DNA from: Prevotella sp.
GTDB taxonomy: Bacteria > Bacteroidota > Bacteroidia > Bacteroidales > Bacteroidaceae
DNA length: 55,721 nucleotides
Direction of reading: 5' to 3'
NCBI GenBank assembly: GCA_017960525.1
Contig: JAGCZA010000110.1
Span: 1-55,721, forward strand
Of the stretch, positions 42,219-48,725 are shown piece by piece. Made by a program: the position numbers and the translations under genes. Under the pieces are notes generated by a model. It did not search any database. It was not told the DNA's origin and saw only the letters and a list, made by a program, of their open reading frames with translations. Every line of letters starts with the position of its first letter. Position 1 is the first letter of the stretch.

Positions 42219-42281
42219 TTGATAAAACAAAGGCAATGTTTATTAAAACAAAGGCATTGTTTGTTAAATCAAAGGCATTAC
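42219..42281. repeat. Three 21-bp direct repeats
   Basis: Units beginning 42219, 42240 and 42261, sharing the core TTAAAACAAAGGCATTGT with few changes; a more degenerate unit precedes them. They lie 130-220 bp upstream of the HTH regulator promoter. Exactly two helical turns per unit would place a bound protein on one face of DNA. Confidence 0.65.
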
Positions 42282-42311
42282 TTTATCTTTTTATCCCGCT
42301 GGGCGTATTTC

Positions 42312-42346
42312 CAAATCGTAAATCGAAAATGTGTAAATCGCAAATG
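42312..42346. repeat. Dispersed AAATCGT heptamer element, copy A
   Basis: Units AAATCGT, AAATCGA, AAATGTGT, AAATCGC. The reverse complement of 48138-48174 is nearly the same sequence, so this is one repeat present twice in the window. The rest of 42030-42442 holds a CAGGGCAAGCCCTG palindrome near 42114-42127 and no recognised gene. Confidence 0.7.
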
Positions 42347-42414
42347 ATAAAGGCGGGAAGGCAATTGCAAACAAAATGCAAAGTGGAAGCAAGTGATTTC
42401 TGCAAGTTTTTCAT

Positions 42415-42422
42415 TACTTTTG
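42415..42422 (+). promoter_or_regulatory. Promoter of the HTH regulator gene
   Basis: TACTTTTG matches TAnnTTTG; the ATG follows 20 bp downstream, so the leader would be about 13 nt. Confidence 0.5.
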
Positions 42423-42442
42423 TACGCAAAAAACAAAAAGGG

Positions 42443-43507
42443 ATGAAACATATTCTGATGATATTGGTCGCGTGTCTCTTGGTGGGATGTGACTCAGGCG
42501 ACATTACTGTAGGGGCAGGCCCCGTACCAGCCAGCACCGCCGACGGCGAGAAGCAGTTCCTGCTGCAAGGAGCATGGACGCTGGAACGGGTGGACTTTCC
42601 TATCGGTTACACAAAAAGATATTCGGAACAGGAGGAAACGGTGCTGCGGCTTTACGACGGCGACAGCGCAATGTGCCAGTGCTGGCTGACAAAGACGGAG
42701 ACGGGGCTGATCATAAAGCCCAGTATGCAAATCAAAGTGACGCTGATTGACAAGGGTGGCGGCGAATATGTCTATCTGGAGGACGGCGAGCCGCGCCCAT
42801 TGACTTTGGCAGACGACACAACCATCGTCGTTCAGCAGAATGGTGCGCTCTATACCTGGCACTCCGCCGACGACATCGCAAAGGAATGGGGGACGGACAT
42901 CATGGCCATCGTCGCCGCAGACTTGCAGAGAGACGATGCGTCAGAGGCGCAAAGTTATGTGCTTTCGGCCAAGGAACGCCATCAGGCCAATGTCATCCAC
43001 GGCTTCATTTTCTCCATCGTCGCCGTCGTCATCTTGCTGCTGCTCATTGCACGCATTGCCATCGACAACCGCAAGGCCAAACACAGGCTCCAACTGCAAC
43101 TCCAACAGATTCAGGAAGTACAGGAAGAGCGTCCGCAAGCCGTCAGGCAAGCCATCGAGGGGGTGGAGACGGTCTACTTCGCTTCCGACGAACACTTGGC
43201 CCTGCAACGCCGCATCGCCACAGGGCAGCGACTGAAGGACGAGGACTGGCAGGATGTGGAGAGACGGCTCAAGAGTGTTTATCCTGGCTTCAGCAGCCAG
43301 TTGCACAACCTTTATGCCCTGTCGGAACTGGAATACCAAGTGTGCCTGCTCATCAAACTCCGAATCGGCCCAAAGGACATCGCCGCCGTACTAGCCCGCG
43401 ACATGAGCACCATCAGCACCGTGCGCAGCCGTCTCTACAAAAAGGTGTTTGGCCGGAAGGGCGGCGCCAAGGACTGGGACGAATTTATCTTCTCCATAGG
43501 GGCGTAA
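42443..43507 (+). CDS. Membrane-anchored HTH regulator with lipoprotein-like start
   Basis: 354-aa protein. Signal MKHILMILVACLLVGCDSG has a lipobox (VGC), then an extracytoplasmic lipocalin-like part of about 160 residues (LQGAWTLERVDFPIGYTKRY), a membrane segment (GFIFSIVAVVILLLLIARIA, about 190-210), a coiled-coil stretch (HRLQLQLQQIQEVQEERPQ), and a C-terminal helix-turn-helix (ALSELEYQVCLLIKLRIGPK, DIAAVLARDMSTISTVRSRL) like LuxR-type regulators. The layout suggests a one-component sensor that signals from envelope to DNA. ATG 42443 is set by the promoter; the longer frame from 42209 runs through repeats. Codons for VGAGPV just after the lipobox come from a repeat shared with 27821-27835. 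Confidence 0.7.
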   Translation: MKHILMILVACLLVGCDSGDITVGAGPVPASTADGEKQFLLQGAWTLERVDFPIGYTKRYSEQEETVLRLYDGDSAMCQCWLTKTETGLIIKPSMQIKVTLIDKGGGEYVYLEDGEPRPLTLADDTTIVVQQNGALYTWHSADDIAKEWGTDIMAIVAADLQRDDASEAQSYVLSAKERHQANVIHGFIFSIVAVVILLLLIARIAIDNRKAKHRLQLQLQQIQEVQEERPQAVRQAIEGVETVYFASDEHLALQRRIATGQRLKDEDWQDVERRLKSVYPGFSSQLHNLYALSELEYQVCLLIKLRIGPKDIAAVLARDMSTISTVRSRLYKKVFGRKGGAKDWDEFIFSIGA

Positions 43508-43571
43508 ACGAATGAAATGGAGATGCAAACCAAAAGCAAAGCCGATGCAAAGTAAATGCAAATCCAAAAAC

Positions 43572-43602
43572 TTGTCGGAAGGGCGGAAAGCCCGTACCTT
43601 TG
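43572..43602 (+). promoter_or_regulatory. Promoter of the 43652 gene
   Basis: TTG at 43572-43574, 20-bp spacer, TACCTTTG at 43595-43602. The ATG lies 49 bp downstream. Confidence 0.6.
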
Positions 43603-43651
43603 CATCGGGAAATATGCCCAAAGTCTAACCAAATCAAAAACCGTAAAGATT

Positions 43652-44149
43652 ATGAAAAAAGTAATGTTAGTGATGGCAGTGGCACTCGTGAGTGCGCTGC
43701 AAGTGTGTGCCCAGAACGTGAAAGTGGACGACAAGGAACTGGTCGGCGTTTGGCTGATGGAGTCTATGCAATGGGAAGGTGAGAAGAAGAAAATGTGCGG
43801 CAAGGAAACCGGCTACACGCAGTTCAAGTACTACGGCGCCGACGGCGAATATGCCTGCGCCGAGATTGCCCTGACCAAGGAGGGCAAGGTCGTAGTGATG
43901 CCCCACGAGTATGGCACTTACTCGTTCAAGAACGGCTGGTACTCCGAAATGGGGCGCAAGGCCATCAAGGATGCCATCGTCTGGGTGGACAAAACCACCA
44001 CGAAAGGCACTTGGCTTAACCGTCACGATATCTGGAAGAAGCAGACGAATATGCCCGAAAAACTGCGAAAGTACATCGTGGACTGCTGCAAGATGAAGGA
44101 GACGCCTGCCGACATCCAGCAACTCATCAAGCAGAATATGTTCAAATAA
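43652..44149 (+). CDS. Secreted lipocalin-like protein, unknown function
   Basis: 165-aa exported protein. Signal peptide MKKVMLVMAVALVSALQVCA with cleavage before Gln. Mature part has DKELVGVWLMESMQWEGEKK and YTQFKYYGADGEYACAEIAL, like DUF4488/lipocalin-type small beta-barrels of Bacteroidales, then a helical Lys-rich C-terminus. The opening resembles the extracytoplasmic part of the HTH regulator encoded just upstream (both begin with a GVW/GAW...E strand), so the two may be functionally linked; this is inference. It has its own promoter and a strong terminator. Confidence 0.7.
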   Translation: MKKVMLVMAVALVSALQVCAQNVKVDDKELVGVWLMESMQWEGEKKKMCGKETGYTQFKYYGADGEYACAEIALTKEGKVVVMPHEYGTYSFKNGWYSEMGRKAIKDAIVWVDKTTTKGTWLNRHDIWKKQTNMPEKLRKYIVDCCKMKETPADIQQLIKQNMFK

Positions 44150-44177
44150 AGTTAGTAAATAAAGCACCCGGGACCAT

Positions 44178-44214
44178 TCTGGAGGCCGCTGCGAAGCGTT
44201 CTCCAGATTTTTTT
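44178..44214 (+). terminator. Rho-independent terminator
   Basis: TCTGGAG (44178-44184) pairs with CTCCAGA (44201-44207), with an inner CGCT/AGCG stem, followed by seven T. It ends the 43652 transcript. Confidence 0.85.
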
Positions 44215-44301
44215 GCTTTTCCGTGAACGATTTACGCCCTTCTGCGTATGCAATAACAGAAGTGCACTCATCGTTTAATCAATTAAAAACAGAAAAAGGA
44301 A

Positions 44302-45459
44302 ATGAAAAAAATATTGTTGATTGCCGCGCTGGCCGTGCAGAGCCTCGGCATAGTGGCACAGACGAAAGCCGTGCGGGTGGAAAGCCCCATCGTGTCGGAG
44401 AAAGACTTTGTTTGGTACGTCGAGCAGAAAGAGGCGTGGAAAGAGGCCACGCAACGGAACCCGCAGGACGAGACGGCCTGGCTGAACTACTACAACGCCG
44501 CCCGCTATATGGGCTGGTTCGGCAACAAGACCGACAGCCTGACGCGGGAGGTCATCCGCGAAATGGGCCAGGCCATCCCCAACACCTATACCTTTAATTA
44601 TTGCAACTACCGCGCCATTATGGGCGGTCACGGTACGGGCGAGACCGATGGCGACAAGTATGCCGAGGCCGCACTGGCGATGCTGCCCGACGACATGCGG
44701 TTCTTCGACTACGACCAGTGGGTGTGCTATCTGGCTATGAAGGGCCAGGAGCAGCGCATGGCCCAGATGGCGAAACGCTATTTCGACAGCGGCATCTACT
44801 CCGAGGCCGTGCTGCGCTACAACTACAACGAACTGGCGGGTATGGACGAGGGCGGCATCCTCTTTGCAAATGGCGACGCGGCCATCATCCCCAAGTGGCT
44901 CATCCAGGAGGGCATGGGCATACACAAGGACAAGACCGTCATTTGCGTCCCGTTCCTGGCCGTGAAGGAGTATCGCAACTGGCTGTCACGCAAACTGGGG
45001 ACAGACTTCCCCCAGTTGGAGAACGGCGGCTACGAGTCGTACAGTGCCTACGAACACATCCTGATGCAAACCATCATCGACCGTTTTGGCAGCAAGGTGT
45101 ACTTCTCGTCCACTACGCCCCAAGAGACGATGGAGCCGTGGAAGGACAAACTCTACAACGAGGGTCTGCTGCTGAAATACGCCAAGAAACCCTACGATAA
45201 CCTCGCCGTGAAGCGCCGCAACGTGGAGGAGCGCTATATGCTGGAATACCTGCTCGTGTCGTTCCGCCCGGAGTGGACGGTAGGCCAGCGGCTCTCCGCC
45301 AACTACGCCGTACTCCTGGCCGACTTGCTGCCCTACTATGCCAAGCACGACCAGCGACGCTACGACTGGCTGATGCGGCTGCTTGTGAGCGGCATCACGA
45401 ACACGTCGCTCGACGAGGAGCAGAAACAGCAATACATGAACCTGCTGATTGACAAGTAA
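44302..45459 (+). CDS. Secreted protein upstream of ECF sigma factor, unknown
   Basis: 385-aa exported protein. Signal peptide MKKILLIAALAVQSLGIVAQ, probable cleavage before Gln. A TPR-like motif follows (NPQDETAWLNYYNAARYMGW, EAALAMLPDDMRFFDYDQWV), then a region with CVPFLAVKEYRNWLSRKLGT and a helical C-terminus. I do not recognise a named family. Its stop is 4 bp before the sigma-factor ATG, so the two are one transcript; it may sense or respond to the same stress. Confidence 0.7.
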   Translation: MKKILLIAALAVQSLGIVAQTKAVRVESPIVSEKDFVWYVEQKEAWKEATQRNPQDETAWLNYYNAARYMGWFGNKTDSLTREVIREMGQAIPNTYTFNYCNYRAIMGGHGTGETDGDKYAEAALAMLPDDMRFFDYDQWVCYLAMKGQEQRMAQMAKRYFDSGIYSEAVLRYNYNELAGMDEGGILFANGDAAIIPKWLIQEGMGIHKDKTVICVPFLAVKEYRNWLSRKLGTDFPQLENGGYESYSAYEHILMQTIIDRFGSKVYFSSTTPQETMEPWKDKLYNEGLLLKYAKKPYDNLAVKRRNVEERYMLEYLLVSFRPEWTVGQRLSANYAVLLADLLPYYAKHDQRRYDWLMRLLVSGITNTSLDEEQKQQYMNLLIDK

Positions 45460-45463
45460 GACG

Positions 45464-46027
45464 ATGCTGATACCCCTGAGACTGTCTGCCCAGACAGACG
45501 AACAATTGATGCAGCGGGCCGCTCGTGGCAACGACCGCGCCTTCGAGGAACTCTACAACCGTCACGCCCGGCGGTTGCAGGGTTTCTTCGCCCGCAGGCT
45601 TGGCGACGATGCCGACCTGGCTGCTGACTTTATGCACGATACCTTCCTGCGCCTCTACGCCGCCCGCGAGACCTACCATGAGGGGCGCAGTTTCCGCGCC
45701 TGGCTCTACACCATCGCCTACAACCTGTGGAAGAGCCACCAGAGGAGAAGCCCCTCGCCTACCCTCTCTCCGATGGGTGAGGCTATTGACGAGTCTTGTA
45801 ACATCGAACTTGAACTTGACTCGAACATCTTCCACGACGCCCTGCGCGAGGTGCTCCGAAATCTCTCCGACCCCTACGCCATGCTCTTCTCCCTCCATTA
45901 CGAGGAAGAACTCACCATCCCCCAAATTGCGCAAATCACCGGCCTGCCCGAAGGCACCGTGAAGTCGCGTCTGCACAAAACAATGAACATCATCAAACAA
46001 AACTTGAAGCAATATGAGAATCGATAA
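45464..46027 (+). CDS. ECF-type RNA polymerase sigma factor
   Basis: 187-aa sigma-70 factor of the ECF class. Region 2: DEQLMQRAARGNDRAFEELY, RRLGDDADLAADFMHDTFLR, FRAWLYTIAYNLWKSHQRR; region 4: PYAMLFSLHYEEELTIPQIA, QITGLPEGTVKSRLHKTMNI. Between the two regions, SPSPTLSPMGEAID is encoded by a GC-rich element of the CCCTCCC/GGGAGG repeat family. ATG 45464 follows the previous stop by 4 bp. It overlaps the membrane protein gene downstream by 14 bp, the usual sigma/anti-sigma layout. Confidence 0.92.
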   Translation: MLIPLRLSAQTDEQLMQRAARGNDRAFEELYNRHARRLQGFFARRLGDDADLAADFMHDTFLRLYAARETYHEGRSFRAWLYTIAYNLWKSHQRRSPSPTLSPMGEAIDESCNIELELDSNIFHDALREVLRNLSDPYAMLFSLHYEEELTIPQIAQITGLPEGTVKSRLHKTMNIIKQNLKQYENR

Positions 46028-46418
46028 CCAAGACATCGCCCGTATGGCCCGCCAACTGCGCGACGAACAGAACGAGGAACTACACGTGCGCCCCTGGGGC
46101 CGCCATCGCCATTTCCACGCTCCGGCGTGGCTTGTCGCCCTTCCTGCCGCCGTTTTCCTCGGCTTCGTCCTGGGCCTCTGGACACAAGGCCACACCCAGG
46201 AAGACACCCCGCTCACGGCCCTCACCGACACCGTCTACATCACAGTCCCCGCACCGCAGCCCCGCCAGGACACCATTGCCCAAGCCGCTTCCGCCGCGTC
46301 TGCTCCCGCCCCCAAACCATCCGTCCACCGCTCCAAGCCATTACGCCGCCCCCACCCCTCCACAGGCCGCCCCGTTTCCGATGACCACATCCGCTACGAC
46401 CTGTTGGTAAAAAACTGA
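46014..46418 (+). CDS. Probable anti-sigma-like membrane protein
   Basis: 134-aa single-pass protein: a short cytosolic N-terminus (MRIDNQDIARMARQLRDEQN) that could contact the sigma factor, a membrane segment (WLVALPAAVFLGFVLGLW, about 39-56), and a Pro/Ala-rich periplasmic part (APQPRQDTIAQAASAASAPA) ending DDHIRYDLLVKN. No zinc-binding anti-sigma motif is visible. The role is inferred from the overlap with the sigma gene. Confidence 0.65.
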   Translation: MRIDNQDIARMARQLRDEQNEELHVRPWGRHRHFHAPAWLVALPAAVFLGFVLGLWTQGHTQEDTPLTALTDTVYITVPAPQPRQDTIAQAASAASAPAPKPSVHRSKPLRRPHPSTGRPVSDDHIRYDLLVKN

Positions 46419-46567
46419 AAGACTGAGCAACTTGTTGGTAAATAATGAAAGAATTACGAATTCCAAAAAGGAATCCGCAATTCTAGTAACAGGCAGAAAT
46501 TGAGTTACTGGAAGAAAAAACACCGGACAACTGTCCAGTAGGCTGCGCAAATAGCGCAGGCTTCCGT

Positions 46568-48139
46568 TTACTTCAGCCTGAAAGTGATAGGGAGCGTGTA
46601 CCTTACGCGCACGAGCTTGCCATTCTGCATGCCAGGCTTCCACTTCGGCATGGAGCCGACGACGCGAATGGCCTCAGCATCCAGGTCATCGTTTACCTTC
46701 TTGACGACCTTGGCATTATTGACACGGCCTTCGGTATCGACAACAAACTGCACGAGAACACGGCCCTGTGCACCGGCCTTAAAGGCTGCCTCAGGATAGC
46801 AAACATTCTCGGCCAGGAACATCATCAGGGATTCCATACCACCGGGGAACTCAGGCATCTGCTCCACCACGTCGAACACATCATCAAAGTCGGTGTCGAC
46901 GACCTTTGCGTCCTTGAAGTCGATGCCGGAAGTGTGAACCCTTGCTCCGTTCAATTCCGGCACGGGCACCGTCTTGGTCGTGATGATGACCACGCCGTTC
47001 TTGCCTTCCTCACCATACTGAGCGGTGGAAGCCTCGCTTTTCAACACATCGATGTGGTCGATGTCATCAGAGTTCAGCATCTCTACCTGCTGAAAGTCCA
47101 CGCGCTCGCCATTGAGGATGAAAAGCGGTTTGTCCAGATGGTCTTTCTTCTCCATCTCAACCTTGACGGTGGCCGTATCGGTCTTCAACACAATGGTTTG
47201 TCCATTGAGTTTTATTTCTCCGTCCTTGCGTCCTTTCTTCACCACTTTCTTCTGTGGCTGCTGATAAACGTAGTCATTGACGGTCTCGGCGTTCATTGCC
47301 AGGGCAACGCCCACGATGGGCAGCAGGGCAAGCAGTTTGAGCATGCTCTTGCGGGTTGATTTCTTATTGTTAAGCATCATAGTTATGCGGTTTTTGAGGG
47401 TACTGTGACTAATGCCGTTGGCTACTGAGTACCCGCAGCGGCTGACGGCTTTTTGGATAAGGAGATACTGATACTGACGCATATTGATGCCTTGAGAGAG
47501 AACCGCCGCATCGGCCTCGTACTCGTGGATAGTGCGCAAATCCTGGCGCAGCATCCACATAGCAGGGTTGAACCATTGCAGGGCGGTGAGCGTATCAACG
47601 AGGAGCAAATCCAGCGAGTGCCGCTGACAGATGTGTCCCCGTTCATGGGCGAGTATCGAGGCATTGCCGGCCTCGTAGTCGCTGTGTGAAAGTACAATGA
47701 AGCGCATCCAACTGAAAGGCGAGATGTCGCGATGCGTGACGCAAAGGACGATGCCGTCGGGCTGCGGATGACGCTCGCTGTTGCGAATGAGCAACCACAC
47801 GCGCAGCACGCTCATCAGCGTATAGCCCAGCGTGACAGCCATTCCCGCGAAGAACACGACAACGACCATCGTATGCCAGAAAGGCACCTGCGTTTCCTCG
47901 ATCATCGCGGCCAGACCGTCAAGTCCAATAGTTCCTATACCCCTGTCCACTATCACTGTCTTGTGAAAAGTGATGACGCACAGCGGCAGCACAAACGAGG
48001 CGACAGCCGTAGTGAGCAGCACCACGCGGTTGATGCGATGGAACGTCTCACGGCTCAACAGCAGTCGGTAGAACATATAGAACACCGCCACCAATACTGC
48101 CACTTTCAGGTCGTAGGTCAGGAAAGAAACCATAGTCAT
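46568..48139 (-). CDS. M56/BlaR1-like peptidase with TonB C-terminal domain
   Basis: Inner-membrane sensor peptidase, 523 aa. Several N-terminal membrane segments, then the M56 zinc motif LAHERGHICQRHSLD with further ligand in IHEYEADAAVL. After a fourth membrane segment (LLALLPIVGVALAMN) comes a plug-like segment (VEMLNSDDIDHIDVLKSEAS, GKNGVVIITTK) and a TonB C-terminal domain (FPGGMESLMMFLAENVCYPE, RVLVQFVVDTEGRVNNAKVV). BlaR1-type proteins cleave the paired BlaI repressor; the two genes are adjacent here. The TonB fusion is common in Bacteroidetes. Start ATG 48139 or 48133. Confidence 0.9.
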   Translation of the reverse strand: MTMVSFLTYDLKVAVLVAVFYMFYRLLLSRETFHRINRVVLLTTAVASFVLPLCVITFHKTVIVDRGIGTIGLDGLAAMIEETQVPFWHTMVVVVFFAGMAVTLGYTLMSVLRVWLLIRNSERHPQPDGIVLCVTHRDISPFSWMRFIVLSHSDYEAGNASILAHERGHICQRHSLDLLLVDTLTALQWFNPAMWMLRQDLRTIHEYEADAAVLSQGINMRQYQYLLIQKAVSRCGYSVANGISHSTLKNRITMMLNNKKSTRKSMLKLLALLPIVGVALAMNAETVNDYVYQQPQKKVVKKGRKDGEIKLNGQTIVLKTDTATVKVEMEKKDHLDKPLFILNGERVDFQQVEMLNSDDIDHIDVLKSEASTAQYGEEGKNGVVIITTKTVPVPELNGARVHTSGIDFKDAKVVDTDFDDVFDVVEQMPEFPGGMESLMMFLAENVCYPEAAFKAGAQGRVLVQFVVDTEGRVNNAKVVKKVNDDLDAEAIRVVGSMPKWKPGMQNGKLVRVRYTLPITFRLK

Positions 48140-48174
48140 TTACGATTTACGCATTTTCGATTTACGATTTGCGT
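48138..48174. repeat. Dispersed AAATCGT heptamer element, copy B
   Basis: Units ATTTACG, ATTTACG, CATTTTCG, ATTTACG, ATTTGCG between the blaI-like and blaR1-like genes; near-identical in reverse complement to 42312-42346. Confidence 0.7.
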
Positions 48175-48176
48175 TT

Positions 48177-48545
48177 TTAGGATTTAACAGGATGTGATTC
48201 AATAGTCTCTATTAGTTCTTTCAGTTCGTCCACGGAAATTTTCTCTTCCTTCACGAAGGCGGAGACGGCACTCAGATAGGAGTCGTTGAAATAGTCGCGG
48301 ATGATGCCCGTGAGGCTTGAACGCCCGTACTCCTTCTCAGTGACAAGGGGAAAATACTGGTACGACGTGCCGTACTGCTTATGGTCCAGGAAGCCTTTCT
48401 TCTCGAGGATTCGCACCGTTGTCGACAGCGTATTGAAGTGGGGCCGAGGCTCGTCGTAATACTCCAGGAGTTCCTTCACGAACATTGCCCCGTGCTGCCA
48501 GTACAACTCCATGATTTCCCGTTCTTTCGTGGTCAGTCTTTTCAT
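48177..48545 (-). CDS. BlaI/MecI-family repressor
   Basis: 122-aa winged-helix repressor, partner of the M56 peptidase downstream. MKRLTTKEREIMELYWQHGA opens the DNA-binding domain; FNTLSTTVRILEKKGFLDHK is the recognition helix and wing, ahead of the dimerisation helices. ATG 48545 matches the family start. Two perfect AACTAAA-N3-TTTAGTT palindromes lie 71-112 bp upstream, so autoregulation is likely. The real inducer is unknown; in Bacteroidetes such pairs are not limited to beta-lactamase control. Confidence 0.9.
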   Translation of the reverse strand: MKRLTTKEREIMELYWQHGAMFVKELLEYYDEPRPHFNTLSTTVRILEKKGFLDHKQYGTSYQYFPLVTEKEYGRSSLTGIIRDYFNDSYLSAVSAFVKEEKISVDELKELIETIESHPVKS

Positions 48546-48616
48546 AATTTTCAATCTTCAATTTTCAATCTTCAATCTTCAGATTTCGCGTCAGTATCTG
48601 TATCCGCCGGCAAAGT

Positions 48617-48656
48617 AACTAAATCTTTTAGTTCTATCCAACTAAAACCTTTAGTT
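48617..48656. promoter_or_regulatory. Paired BlaI-type operators
   Basis: AACTAAATCTTTTAGTT (48617-48633) and AACTAAAACCTTTAGTT (48640-48656): two palindromes with identical 7-bp arms and 3-bp centres, 23 bp centre to centre. They sit in the only upstream region of the blaI-like gene, where they would cover the promoter region. Confidence 0.75.
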
Positions 48657-48725
48657 TTTAAACTTTATTAAGTACTTTTCCCCAGATTTCTTAGTTATTC
48701 ACACAAATAAGCCGATTTGGCTCCA

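Noticed and set aside
42209-42442. Extended N-terminus of the HTH regulator
   Set aside because: It translates 21-bp and 7-bp repeats, lies upstream of the promoter at 42415-42422, and would bury the signal peptide.
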